Origin: CAZLWA01 sp964563165
GTDB lineage: Bacteria; CLD3; SB21
Direction: 5' to 3'
Length of the DNA stretch: 64,000 nucleotides
Assembly: GCA_964563165.1 (NCBI GenBank)
Contig: CAZLWA010000056.1
Span: forward strand, 65,868 to 129,867
Shown: one piece after another, positions 15,242 through 24,246 of the stretch
Layout: the number at the start of each line of letters is the position of its first letter
Numbering within the stretch: position 1 is the stretch's first letter
Notes under the pieces: model-generated
The model's input: only the letters and a program-made list of their open reading frames with translations
What the model was told of the DNA's origin: nothing
The model's database searches: none
Translations under genes and position numbers: made by a program

Positions 15242-17635
15242 ATGGCAAAAGGAGATTTTTTCAGAGGGCTCAAACAGAATAAATGGGCATTCTTATGCTT
15301 GCTTATCGCTCTGCTCGTTTTCGTTCCCAACCTGGTTTTGAAATTACTTCCCGATCTCAGCACGTCGCTGGTGTCGTTTTATCTGCTTAATATAGGTCTT
15401 ACATTTGCCTCGCTGCTGGCGGCGGTTCTGGGCATTTATTTTGCCGGATTCCAAAGTAAGACTTTGGCAAGCGTTTTTATCACGCTGCTTGCCGTTTGGA
15501 TGGGAAGCTTTTTGGTCAACGTCAAAGCAATTGAAAGTCTGGAACTAAAGACGCTTGATCAGCGGTTCAATTTTCGTTATCAATATGTGGATGAAGAGAA
15601 AAAAATTAAGACGGAAGAAACGCCCATCGTTATTGTCGCGATGAACGACCAGTCGGCAACGTCATTCAAAGACCGATATCCATGGACGAGATCGTATTAC
15701 GCTCATTTTATTCGCAACATGAAACGTGCCGGTGCAAGAGTCGTCGGCATAGACGCCGTGCTCGACGCGCCCGATTATTCCGGACCTGAACATGATGATG
15801 ATCTGGCCGCCGCTATCAAAGAATGCGGAAATGTCGTGCTGGCGGGAAAAGTCGGGAAAATAGAAACGGGAGGCGGAAGAGCCCAGTACGAGTCGACGGT
15901 TCCGCCTCTGGATAAATTCTTGGATAGCGGCGGTAAATGGGGGTTTGTCGGCGTTACCAATGATGCGGACGGATTCTGGCGGCAATACTTGTTGTCGGAA
16001 AAGATCGGTTCCGAAGAATCACAGCGAACGTATTATTCTTTTGCGATAGAGATCCTCAGAATGTACTATAATATTCCGGACAGCGTGAAATTTGAAGAAA
16101 ATGATAATTTCTTTTTCTTTGGCGACAACATTCTTAAAAAATATAAGAATTTCTCGTTTTTAATCAATTTTCAGGGACCGGTCAATACTTTTCCTTATAA
16201 ATCCTGGGATAATACGCTGGATGATTCCTCGTTTGACCTTAAGCCCGAATACGATCTGGATGCGTTTGACAGTCCGGGAGACCCGGAGTTAGGAATTCCC
16301 GCCGGATTACTGCAGTCGGGATTTTTCAACGGAAAAATTGTCCTGCTCGGCTCAACGATGGAGGAATTGCACGATGATTTTGCCGTACCCCTCAGCGAAT
16401 CGCGCAATCTCGAAGGACAAAAACTCGAGACGCGAATGCCCGGAGTGGAGATCCACGCGAATGCGATCCATACCATTATCGTGGACAATTATATTACGGT
16501 TCAAGCGGACTGGATTCGCGTGATCATCGTGACGATCGCCTCATTTTTTGTTTTCTTACTGGTCAGCCGCCTGCAGAAACCGCTGTTAGCATTGCCTCTC
16601 TTTATTCTTATTGTCGCCGCGATCATTGCATTGGCTTTTTATCTGTTCGTTTCACAGCGCATTCACATGCAAATGGTGACGCCGCTCCTGGCGGTCGGGT
16701 TTGCCTACGTGGGTAATACGCTCTTTCAATACCTCGGCGAGCGCAAGGAAAAAGCGACGATCCGGAACGCGTTTGGACGGTATTTGCCGGAGAAGGTCGT
16801 GGAACAACTGATACTCAATCCGGGGCTCCTGAAGCTTGGCGGCGAAATACGTTTCTTGAGCATATTATTTTCTGACGTGGCCGGTTTCACTACGATCAGC
16901 GAAAAATTGACGCCGACCGAGCTCGTTCATCTTCTAAATGAATATTTGACGGCCATGACGGACATTATCATGAAATATGACGGCATCATTGACAAATACG
17001 AAGGCGATGCCATCATGGCCGAATTTGGCGCGCCGCTGGCCGACGACCAGCATGCACAAAAAGCCTGTTACGCGGCGCTTGAAATGCAGGAAAAGCTCGT
17101 GGAAATGCGGATGAAATTGAAAAAAGAAGGCCGGCCGGAACTTAGAGCGCGCGCGGGAGTCAACAGCGGCCAGGTGGTTTTGGGAAACATGGGCTCGCAG
17201 AGCGTTTTCGATTACACCGTGATGGGCGATAACGTCAACCTGGCTTCGCGTCTCGAAGGCGCTAATAAGGAATACGGAAGTTATATCATGATCAGCGAGT
17301 GGACTCAGGAATTGGTGAAGAATGAGGTCATCACGCGGGAATTGGACCTGATTCGCGTCAAGGGAAAAGAAAAAGGCGTGAAGGTATTTGAAGTTCTTGC
17401 GCGCGTCTCGACGGGCATTCCCAATTCGACGAAAAAAGCGCTGGAAGCCTATAATCAAGGATTGTTGGCCTATCGCCAGCAGCGGTGGGATGAAGCCATC
17501 GTGTATTTCAAAGCGGCGCTTCATGCAAAACCGGAAGACGGGCCGTCACAGACGTACTTGGAACGCAGCGAGGAATTTAAGAAGAATCCGCCGCCCGAAA
17601 ACTGGGACGGCATATTCACAATGACCTCGAAATAG
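15242..17635 (+). CDS. CHASE2-domain class III adenylate cyclase
   Basis: 797 residues from ATG 15242, preceded by ACGAGG; a TTG 6 nt upstream is a weaker start. Three N-terminal membrane helices (to about 100) are followed by an extracytoplasmic CHASE2 sensor domain (about 115-410), then three helices (about 425-500). The C-terminal cyclase domain has both metal Asp residues (FSDVAGFT and YEGDAIMAEFG) and the GDNVNLASRLE segment with the transition-state Asn and Arg. Lys in IDKYEGD and the YTVMGD segment favour ATP as substrate. A short TPR-like tail (GLLAYRQQRWDEAIVYFKAAL) ends the protein. It probably makes cAMP in response to an external signal. Confidence 0.9.
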   Translation: MAKGDFFRGLKQNKWAFLCLLIALLVFVPNLVLKLLPDLSTSLVSFYLLNIGLTFASLLAAVLGIYFAGFQSKTLASVFITLLAVWMGSFLVNVKAIESLELKTLDQRFNFRYQYVDEEKKIKTEETPIVIVAMNDQSATSFKDRYPWTRSYYAHFIRNMKRAGARVVGIDAVLDAPDYSGPEHDDDLAAAIKECGNVVLAGKVGKIETGGGRAQYESTVPPLDKFLDSGGKWGFVGVTNDADGFWRQYLLSEKIGSEESQRTYYSFAIEILRMYYNIPDSVKFEENDNFFFFGDNILKKYKNFSFLINFQGPVNTFPYKSWDNTLDDSSFDLKPEYDLDAFDSPGDPELGIPAGLLQSGFFNGKIVLLGSTMEELHDDFAVPLSESRNLEGQKLETRMPGVEIHANAIHTIIVDNYITVQADWIRVIIVTIASFFVFLLVSRLQKPLLALPLFILIVAAIIALAFYLFVSQRIHMQMVTPLLAVGFAYVGNTLFQYLGERKEKATIRNAFGRYLPEKVVEQLILNPGLLKLGGEIRFLSILFSDVAGFTTISEKLTPTELVHLLNEYLTAMTDIIMKYDGIIDKYEGDAIMAEFGAPLADDQHAQKACYAALEMQEKLVEMRMKLKKEGRPELRARAGVNSGQVVLGNMGSQSVFDYTVMGDNVNLASRLEGANKEYGSYIMISEWTQELVKNEVITRELDLIRVKGKEKGVKVFEVLARVSTGIPNSTKKALEAYNQGLLAYRQQRWDEAIVYFKAALHAKPEDGPSQTYLERSEEFKKNPPPENWDGIFTMTSK

Positions 17636-17653
17636 ATCCGTAAACAAATAATT

Positions 17654-17711
17654 GCCATGAGGACGCAAAGGCGCGAAGGATGAAATCTTCGTGTCTTTGG
17701 GACTTTGTGGC
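17654..17711. repeat. 58-nt imperfect inverted repeat
   Basis: GCCATGAGGACGCAAAG...GCGAAG on the left pairs with CTTCG-TGTCTTTG-GGACTTTGTGGC on the right with several mismatches, making a hairpin with ~25-nt arms. A T run follows at 17716-17722, so it might also stop transcription. AAAG/CTTTG-rich intergenic hairpins of this style are common in many bacterial genomes. Confidence 0.6.
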
Positions 17712-17736
17712 AAAGTTTTTTTGAGACAAATTTAAT

Positions 17737-17765
17737 TTGATTTTGTACGGGATAAAAATTATATT
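17737..17765 (+). promoter_or_regulatory. Promoter of the gap-pgk-tpi-secG operon
   Basis: TTGATT at 17737-17742 and TATATT at 17760-17765 with 17-nt spacing, about 30 nt before the gap start. Confidence 0.7.
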
Positions 17766-17797
17766 CGGGCGCGGGTGGGAAAATAAAGGAGAAAATC

Positions 17798-18856
17798 ATG
17801 CCTATTAAGGTGGGAATCAACGGCTTTGGGCGCATCGGGCGCCTGGTATTCAATGCGATCGTGGACCGAGGACTGCTGGGAAAACAGATCGACGTTGTGG
17901 CCGTAGTGGACGTGAGTACGGACGCAAAATATTTTGCTTATCAATTGAAATACGATTCCGTTCATGGAAGATTCGGCGGCGCTCTGACCACCGAGAAGAG
18001 TCAGCCGGATGCGCAGGAAAACGATGTCCTCGTGGTCAACGGGCACAAAATCAAGTGCATTGCGGCAACGAAAGACCCTTCTCAGCTTCCGTGGAAGGCT
18101 TTGGGCGTGGATTACGTGATTGAATCTACGGGCTTATTTACCGACTCCGAAAAAGCCAAAGGCCATCTTGCCGCGGGCGCACAGAAAGTCATGATAACCG
18201 CGCCGGGCAAAGGCGAAGTGAAGACCATTGTAATGGGAGTGAACGACCATGAGTATGATGCATCGAAACATCATATTATCTCGAATGCATCCTGTACCAC
18301 CAATTGCCTTGCCCCGATCGTTCATGTACTGATCAAGGAGGGGATCGGCGTCGAAACCGGATTGATGACAACGATCCACTCGTACACGGCCACGCAAAAG
18401 ACCGTGGACGGACCGTCCAAGAAAGACTGGCGCGGCGGCAGAGCTGCGGCGATCAATATCATTCCTTCCACGACCGGTGCGGCGAAAGCGGTCGGCGAAG
18501 CGATTCCTGCGGTGAAGGGCAAAATGACCGGCATGTCGTTTCGCGTACCGACGCCGAACGTGTCGATCATCGATCTTACGTTTCGTTCGGTTAAAGATAC
18601 GTCGATTGAAGAAATTGACGGACTGCTCAAAAAAGCCTCGGAGAGCTACTTAAAGGGGATCCTCGGCTACTGCAATGAAGAGGTGGTGTCGTCGGATTTC
18701 ATTCATGACGACCGCTCGTCGATTTATGATTCGTTAGCCACCGTGCAGAACAATCTGAAAGGTGAAAAACGGTTTTTCAAAATAATCTCGTGGTACGACA
18801 ACGAATGGGGCTACTCCGTTCGCTGCGTCGACCTGCTCTTAAAAATGGCCGTATAA
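17798..18856 (+). CDS. gap: Glyceraldehyde-3-phosphate dehydrogenase
   Basis: 352 residues, slightly longer than the usual 330-340. ATG 17798 follows AAAGGAG. The enzyme oxidises and phosphorylates glyceraldehyde-3-phosphate with NAD(P). Seen: the Rossmann motif GINGFGRIGR at the N-terminus and SNASCTTNC with catalytic Cys166. The N-terminal insert (TDAKYFAYQLKYDSVHGRFGG) resembles the longer GAPDH forms. First gene of a glycolytic operon; pgk starts 6 nt later. Confidence 0.96.
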   Translation: MPIKVGINGFGRIGRLVFNAIVDRGLLGKQIDVVAVVDVSTDAKYFAYQLKYDSVHGRFGGALTTEKSQPDAQENDVLVVNGHKIKCIAATKDPSQLPWKALGVDYVIESTGLFTDSEKAKGHLAAGAQKVMITAPGKGEVKTIVMGVNDHEYDASKHHIISNASCTTNCLAPIVHVLIKEGIGVETGLMTTIHSYTATQKTVDGPSKKDWRGGRAAAINIIPSTTGAAKAVGEAIPAVKGKMTGMSFRVPTPNVSIIDLTFRSVKDTSIEEIDGLLKKASESYLKGILGYCNEEVVSSDFIHDDRSSIYDSLATVQNNLKGEKRFFKIISWYDNEWGYSVRCVDLLLKMAV

Positions 18857-18862
18857 ATTGAG

Positions 18863-20062
18863 ATGAAAAAACTGACCGTCGATCAGCTGGACCTCAAGGG
18901 AAAACGCGTACTGTTGCGCGTGGATTTTAATGTTCCGCTGGATGAGCATTTGAAGATCACGGATGATACGCGCATGCGTGAATCCCTGCCGACCATCAGA
19001 AAAATTATTTCCGGCGGCGGGCGCGCAATTATCATTAGCCACTGGGGAAGGCCCAAAGGAAAGAAGGACGCTTCGATGTCCCTAAAGCCTTGCGCCGCAA
19101 GGCTTAGCGAGTTACTTGGAGAGCCGGTGCGCATGGCGGACGATTGCATCGGCACGACGGTCGAAAACCAGGTGACCGCGTTAAGAGACGGGGAGGCGTT
19201 GCTCTTGGAAAATTTACGTTTTTACAAAGAAGAGGAAGCCAACGATGATGCTTTCTCGGGGCAGTTGGCAAGATTGGGTGACGTTTACGTCAACGATGCT
19301 TTTGGTAGCGCGCACCGGGCGCATGCATCTACCGCCGGTGTGACCAAGTATTTCAAGCAGAATGCCGCCGGATATTTGATGGAAAAAGAAATTAACTATC
19401 TTGGCAGCGCCTTGGCGAACCCGGAGCATCCATTCGTCGCCATTATTGGCGGAGCTAAGGTTTCCGGGAAAATTGATGTGATTGAAAATCTGATGAAAAA
19501 AGTAGACACGATTCTCATCGGCGGCGGCATGGCTTTTACGTTTGCCAAAGTCATGGGATATGAAATCGGGTCGTCTTTGTTTGAAAGCGGGAAAGCCGAC
19601 CTGGCGAAGTCGATTATTGAAAAAGCCAAGACCGGAAAAACAAAAATTATTTTCCCATCCGACGCCGTGATCGCCAAAGAATTCAAGAATGAATCCGAGC
19701 ATAAGGTTGTTTCGATGGATGCCATGCCGTCCGGATGGATGGGAGTTGATATAGGTCCCGCCACAATTGAGAATTTCAAACACGTGATTCGCGCCGCGCG
19801 AACGATTGTTTGGAACGGGCCTATGGGTGTTTTTGAGATGCCGGAGTTTGCCAAGGGCACACGGGCCATTGCCGAATCGCTGGCCGAGGCGACCAAGCAC
19901 GGCGCCCTCACCGTTGTAGGCGGCGGTGATTCCGCCGCGGCACTGATGGAGATGGGATTGGAAAGACAAGTGACGCATGTCTCCACGGGGGGCGGCGCAT
20001 CGTTGGAATTTCTTGAAGGAAAAAGTTTGCCTGGTCTCGAGGCCCTAACCAATGCAGGATAA
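18863..20062 (+). CDS. pgk: Phosphoglycerate kinase
   Basis: 399 residues. It transfers phosphate from 1,3-bisphosphoglycerate to ADP. Motifs include RVDFNVPLD near the N-terminus, SHWGRPKG, the hinge region IIGGAKVSGKI, and GGGDSAAAL with the nucleotide-binding tail STGGGASLEFLEGK. The gene lies 6 nt after gap, and its last codons overlap the tpiA start by 11 nt, so translation of the three genes is tightly coupled. Confidence 0.97.
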   Translation: MKKLTVDQLDLKGKRVLLRVDFNVPLDEHLKITDDTRMRESLPTIRKIISGGGRAIIISHWGRPKGKKDASMSLKPCAARLSELLGEPVRMADDCIGTTVENQVTALRDGEALLLENLRFYKEEEANDDAFSGQLARLGDVYVNDAFGSAHRAHASTAGVTKYFKQNAAGYLMEKEINYLGSALANPEHPFVAIIGGAKVSGKIDVIENLMKKVDTILIGGGMAFTFAKVMGYEIGSSLFESGKADLAKSIIEKAKTGKTKIIFPSDAVIAKEFKNESEHKVVSMDAMPSGWMGVDIGPATIENFKHVIRAARTIVWNGPMGVFEMPEFAKGTRAIAESLAEATKHGALTVVGGGDSAAALMEMGLERQVTHVSTGGGASLEFLEGKSLPGLEALTNAG

Positions 20063-20834
20063 CGCTCGCTTGCGAAAAAAAATTATCGTCGGCAATTGGA
20101 AAATGTACAAAGGACCGCATGCGGCGCGGTCGTTGGCTAAATCGTTGAAATTGAAATTGACGGACATCCGGAAAACCACCCTGGCGGTGTGTCCGCCGTT
20201 TGTCAGTATCGAACCGGTCAGAGAAATTCTGAAGGATACGAAGATCGGCATCGGCGCACAAAATATCTATTTGCATAAATGCGGGCCGTATACGGGCGAA
20301 GTCTCCGCTGAAATGATCAAAGAAATCGGCTGCGAGTATGTTCTGATCGGACATTCGGAGCGCCGGCAATATTTTCAGGAAACCGACGAACTGGTCAATC
20401 AGAAAATTAACTTTGCCATTGCTGAAAATTTGATTCCGATCGTCTGTATCGGCGAGACCTTGGAGCAGAGAAACAGCCGTCAAACGGAAGAGGTTATCAA
20501 GCGGCAGTTCTCAGGCGCCCTGAAAGATATTTCTGCCGGCGATGCGGAAAAAATTATCATGGCGTACGAACCGGTTTGGGCGATCGGTACGGGAAAAAAC
20601 GCAACGCCTGAACAAGCCGAGGAAGTTCATCATCGGATTCGATTATTGGCGGCTGAACTGTACGGAAAACAAATTTCCGGTGCGATGCGCATTCAATACG
20701 GCGGAAGCGTTAAGCCTGAAAATGCCCACGCGCTCTTGTCTTGCACGGATATTGACGGCGCTTTGGTTGGCGGAGCAAGCCTGGATGCGGATGCGTTTGT
20801 ATCCATCGTCCGGACTGCAGAAAGTCTGAATTAA
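20052..20834 (+). CDS. tpiA: Triose-phosphate isomerase
   Basis: 260 residues; the start overlaps the end of pgk. It interconverts dihydroxyacetone phosphate and glyceraldehyde-3-phosphate. Seen: GNWKMYKG near the N-terminus, catalytic His in IGHSERRQ, catalytic Glu in YEPVWAIGTGK, and the phosphate-binding YGGSVKPEN and GALVGGASL. Third gene of the gap operon. Confidence 0.97.
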   Translation: MQDNARLRKKIIVGNWKMYKGPHAARSLAKSLKLKLTDIRKTTLAVCPPFVSIEPVREILKDTKIGIGAQNIYLHKCGPYTGEVSAEMIKEIGCEYVLIGHSERRQYFQETDELVNQKINFAIAENLIPIVCIGETLEQRNSRQTEEVIKRQFSGALKDISAGDAEKIIMAYEPVWAIGTGKNATPEQAEEVHHRIRLLAAELYGKQISGAMRIQYGGSVKPENAHALLSCTDIDGALVGGASLDADAFVSIVRTAESLN

Positions 20835-20865
20835 TTTTATTTAATCACTATGTAAGGAGATTCCC

Positions 20866-21171
20866 ATGTTTGCAGTGTTGGTTGTGCTTCACATTATCGT
20901 CAGCATTTTGCTCGTGATTTCTATCTTAATGCAGTCCAGTAAAGGCGGCGGCTTGGCAGGTACGTTCGGCGGCAGTTCGACGGCTTTCTTGAGCGGACGT
21001 CAGGCGGCGGATACGCTGACCAAGGCGACGGTCGTACTGGCTATTTTATTTGCGATCCTCAGCATCGGCCTGAATATCAAAGGGCTGCGCGAGCCCAAAG
21101 CCGATCAAGGCATCATCGAAAAACAGCTGGAGGACAACGGATCCGGCGCTCCGGCACTTCCGGCGCAATGA
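20866..21171 (+). CDS. secG: Protein-export membrane protein SecG
   Basis: 101 residues with two membrane helices (about 3-22 and 53-71) separated by the SecG loop QSSKGGGLAGTFGGSSTAFL. It is the small subunit of the SecYEG channel. AAGGAG precedes ATG 20866. secG after tpiA is a widespread arrangement. The acidic, Pro-rich tail is typical of longer SecG proteins. Confidence 0.95.
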   Translation: MFAVLVVLHIIVSILLVISILMQSSKGGGLAGTFGGSSTAFLSGRQAADTLTKATVVLAILFAILSIGLNIKGLREPKADQGIIEKQLEDNGSGAPALPAQ

Positions 21172-21191
21172 GCCGCTGTTGAATCTTTTTG

Positions 21192-21220
21192 TTGAACGTT
21201 GAGAAAAAAATAAATATATT
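21192..21220 (+). promoter_or_regulatory. Promoter of tRNA-Leu
   Basis: TTGAAC at 21192-21197 and TATATT at 21215-21220, 17-nt spacing, 15 nt before the tRNA. Confidence 0.7.
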
Positions 21221-21235
21221 TGTTCACCCATCATT

Positions 21236-21319
21236 GCCGAAGTGGCGAAATTGGCAGACGCACCATCTTGAGGGGGTGGCGCCTATGGCGTGCGGGTTCA
21301 AATCCCGCCTTCGGCACCA
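21236..21319 (+). tRNA. tRNA-Leu (anticodon GAG)
   Basis: Class II tRNA. Acceptor GCCGAAG pairs with CTTCGGC (21309-21315), discriminator A21316, and CCA is encoded at 21317-21319. Anticodon stem CCATC/GGTGG holds GAG at 21270-21272. Unlike the Ser, Tyr and Gly genes here, it has no hairpin-bearing copies next to it, and it is the only one with a full CCA. Confidence 0.95.
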
Positions 21320-21391
21320 ACAACAGTCCCGCGCATCCGGTTAGGTTTAAGTTAATTTGACCGCTTCGTACTTTGTAAATCAATTGTCCAA

Positions 21392-22129
21392 ATGAAGCTG
21401 CTCCGGATAAATCTTTTTCTCTTGCTCGTTGGTTCTTTTTGTTTGACGGCTCAGGAAAACAAAGAAGACGAGACGTATCATCAAAAACTGGAAGCTTGGA
21501 AAAACCAAAAAGCAGAGATCGAAAGACAAAATCAGGAAAAATTGAATGCGAAAGTGGCGAAAGAGAAATTTAATGCGGGCAATTCGTGGTATCGTCAGGC
21601 CAACTATTCCGCTGCCGTAAAAGCATTTCAGGAAGCTATTGCTTTGGATGCGCATTTTCAAAAAGCTTACGTCAATTTGGGTCTCAGTTACAAACAGCTC
21701 GGCGATTATTCGAATGCCCTGATCAGTTATGATTCTGCCATGACGCTGATGCATGGCGACAAAGACGTCGCAATGAAAACGGCGGAATACAAAATACGGC
21801 TGCTCATGGACACGCACGGCTATGAAAAGGCGATCCGGACCATTACGGTTTACCTGCAGGAGTATCCGGTCAACGCTCACGTGCTCTATGATCTGATGTA
21901 TTGTCATAATGCCACGGGTGATTATCGAACTGCGTTGGATGTGGGGAAGCAGGGATTGAAGATTTCAAATGACGAGGAGACTACCGCCGCATTAAATTTT
22001 GAATTGGGAGAAGCGTGTAAAAAAAGCGGAAGCCTGTCCGAGGCGGCCGTATATTACAGGAATTCCATGGTGAGCGAAAAATGGAAAGAGTTGGCGGAAT
22101 ACCAGTTAAAAGATCTAGAAATGAAATAG
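21392..22129 (+). CDS. Secreted TPR protein
   Basis: 245 residues with a signal peptide (about 1-21, LLLVGSFCLTAQ) and a charged helix. At least three tetratricopeptide repeats follow from residue 55 (GNSWYRQANYSAAVKAFQEA, then AYVNLGLSYKQLGDYSNALISYD). TPRs are protein-binding scaffolds; the partner is unknown. It lies in a same-strand run with DUF2007 and mqnA genes, 16 nt before the former. Confidence 0.8.
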   Translation: MKLLRINLFLLLVGSFCLTAQENKEDETYHQKLEAWKNQKAEIERQNQEKLNAKVAKEKFNAGNSWYRQANYSAAVKAFQEAIALDAHFQKAYVNLGLSYKQLGDYSNALISYDSAMTLMHGDKDVAMKTAEYKIRLLMDTHGYEKAIRTITVYLQEYPVNAHVLYDLMYCHNATGDYRTALDVGKQGLKISNDEETTAALNFELGEACKKSGSLSEAAVYYRNSMVSEKWKELAEYQLKDLEMK

Positions 22130-22145
22130 CCTAAGCAAAGGTTTT

Positions 22146-22457
22146 ATGAGCGAAATCATTGAAGGATGGGCGGTCGTCAAGACCGTAAGTTACGAACACC
22201 AGGCTGACCTGATCAGCGATCAATTACAGGCGGCGGGAATTGAAAATACGATCCTGTCTCAGAAGGATCACGTCAATGTCGTATGGGTAGGCGATTTATC
22301 GGAAATAAAGATCTTAGTTCCGCAGGAAAAATTGCAGGAAGCATTAGCCCTGGTTAAAGATATCGAATTACCGGAAATGGAATTACCGGAAGACACGGAT
22401 GTAGGCAAGAACGAGGAAGAAGACGATGACGATGCAGAAAAGGGCGGAGAAGGGTAA
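22146..22457 (+). CDS. DUF2007-family protein
   Basis: 103 residues. The first 75 fit the DUF2007 fold, a small ferredoxin-like domain labelled a putative signal-transducing protein (AVVKTVSYEHQADLISDQLQ, then AGIENTILSQ and IKILVPQEKLQEALALV). The tail is strongly acidic. The stop TAA shares its last base with the ATG of mqnA, so the two are coupled. Confidence 0.8.
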   Translation: MSEIIEGWAVVKTVSYEHQADLISDQLQAAGIENTILSQKDHVNVVWVGDLSEIKILVPQEKLQEALALVKDIELPEMELPEDTDVGKNEEEDDDDAEKGGEG

Positions 22458-23311
22458 TGAATCCGGTCATTAAAGTCAGCGCGGTCCAATATTTGAATGC
22501 CAAGCCGATCGTATATGGTTTGGAAAAAAACTCTGCCTCCCATCGCTTTCAATTGCAATACGATACTCCGTCGGAATGCGCTTCGAAATTAAATAATCGC
22601 GAAGTGGATTTGGCGTTGATCCCTTCGATAGAATATCCGCGTATACGGGGTCGGCGCTTGCTGTGCATCGTCCCGGAGATCGCCATTGTGTCGCGTCAGG
22701 AAGTGAAAAGTGTGGAACTGTTCTTCAACCGGAATCTGGCGAACATTCATAAGATCGCCGTGGACACGGGCAGCCGGACGTCGGTGGCGCTTCTTCAAAT
22801 CATCCTTCGCGAGAAGTATGATCTTCAAGTCGAATTGACGCCCATGGCGCCGGACCTTCACCGCATGCTCAAGAGCGCGGATGCCGCACTGATCATCGGC
22901 GACCAGGCGTTGGAACAGTGGGATCTGATGGACAATCGGATGGATCTCGGCGAAGAATGGCTGGATCTGACCGACGGACTGCCTTTTGTATATGCGTTTT
23001 GGGCGGGCATTCAGAATACGCTGACGCCGGATGATGTGCAGGCGCTCATTCGCTCCCGAGACGCGGGACTTGAAAATATTTCCGAAATTGCCCGAACGTA
23101 TTCGGATTCAAAAAACGGAAAATCACGGCCGGAGGAATTTTATGCCAATTACCTCCGTGATAATATCCAATTTCATTTAGGCAAAGAGGAATTGGAAGGG
23201 CTTAGAGAATATTATTCGTATTGCTATTATTATGGACTGATCGATGAGATTCCTGATTTTCATTTTTTCGGAGAGACGGAAAAAATGGATGCCAAGCTCC
23301 GCAGCACATGA
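22457..23311 (+). CDS. mqnA: Chorismate dehydratase MqnA (futalosine pathway)
   Basis: 284 residues. It resembles the MqnA family, a periplasmic-binding-protein fold that dehydrates chorismate to 3-enolpyruvoylbenzoate, first step of the futalosine route to menaquinone. Seen: VSAVQYLNAKPIVYGL at the N-terminus, the VDLALIPSIEY segment, DTGSRTSVALLQ, and LIIGDQAL. No other mqn gene is in the window. Its presence suggests menaquinone-based respiration through the futalosine pathway. Confidence 0.88.
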   Translation: MNPVIKVSAVQYLNAKPIVYGLEKNSASHRFQLQYDTPSECASKLNNREVDLALIPSIEYPRIRGRRLLCIVPEIAIVSRQEVKSVELFFNRNLANIHKIAVDTGSRTSVALLQIILREKYDLQVELTPMAPDLHRMLKSADAALIIGDQALEQWDLMDNRMDLGEEWLDLTDGLPFVYAFWAGIQNTLTPDDVQALIRSRDAGLENISEIARTYSDSKNGKSRPEEFYANYLRDNIQFHLGKEELEGLREYYSYCYYYGLIDEIPDFHFFGETEKMDAKLRST

Positions 23312-23369
23312 TGCGCCGGCATGTTTCTTCGAATTCTCTGTGTAGTTCACCCTAAAAAGCGGATGGTTT

Positions 23370-24176
23370 ATGTCTCTGGAATTGTGGCAAAACCGTATTT
23401 TGAGCACCGCGGGAACACCGAAGCGGTTCACGTTTTTTAATCCGGCAACCAACGGACTCGGCGCATGGGTAGAATTTACCGATATTGCGGATGTACAAGA
23501 TACGAATGTCCCCGGGTTGAGGCAGATCAATTTTAAACTGGAAAACGGCAGCGGACAATTGTGGATCACGGATTCGGCAGGAGCGATTCGCGCACCGTTC
23601 TTTGATCGCACTTGGTTTTACGGAACCCTCCAGCGCAAGGAAAAAGAATGTATGGCGCGGTTTCGTTTCATCGATGAACCGAGCGGGGGAACGGAACTCG
23701 GAACGCGCATTTACACCCACTGGCGCTTCGGTTCATGGCGATCCGTGCCCGCGCAGGACGTCAACGGCAAATTGTTAGCGCACGACATCCGCATCAGTTT
23801 CGGCTGGAGCGTGAACGGCAACGCCTATTACTGGGAATTAAAACCGGTCGAAACCGCCGCCGCTCTTGACGAAGCTAAAAAAACACCTAAAACTTTTGTC
23901 CAGGGCAAAGCGCCGGTATCCGGCGAACAGGCAGAGGGGGTGCAGGAATCCGCCCCGGTGAAAAAGCCTAAGATGTTTGTTCCCAAAACCGCTTTGGTAA
24001 GTGAGCAGACGGTGCCCGCGCCGGAAGCCGTTACGGAGAAAAAGCCCAAGATATTTGTTCCCAAGTCCGCCTCGGCTAACGTGCAGACGGTGCCTGCGCC
24101 GGAATCCGTTACGGAGAAAAAGCCGGAGACGGATATTCCGGAGAATAAACCAGACGATATACCGCCGGTTTCATGA
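23370..24176 (+). CDS. Hypothetical protein with a repetitive C-terminal tail
   Basis: 268 residues with no signal peptide. The first ~160 are beta-rich and aromatic (FGSWRSVPAQDV, ISFGWSVNGNAYYWELKP) and may form one sandwich-like domain. The tail (about 165-268) is low-complexity with a ~30-residue unit repeated two to three times, containing PKMFVPK or PKIFVPK and QTVPAPE.VTEKKP. No family is recognised. It stands alone between mqnA and the nuclease-like gene. Confidence 0.65.
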   Translation: MSLELWQNRILSTAGTPKRFTFFNPATNGLGAWVEFTDIADVQDTNVPGLRQINFKLENGSGQLWITDSAGAIRAPFFDRTWFYGTLQRKEKECMARFRFIDEPSGGTELGTRIYTHWRFGSWRSVPAQDVNGKLLAHDIRISFGWSVNGNAYYWELKPVETAAALDEAKKTPKTFVQGKAPVSGEQAEGVQESAPVKKPKMFVPKTALVSEQTVPAPEAVTEKKPKIFVPKSASANVQTVPAPESVTEKKPETDIPENKPDDIPPVS

Positions 24177-24246
24177 TTCAAAATTGATTTGATTTTTGGC
24201 CTGATGTTTCGTAAAATAAATGAAGCGTCAAGCAGAAGGAACCGGC

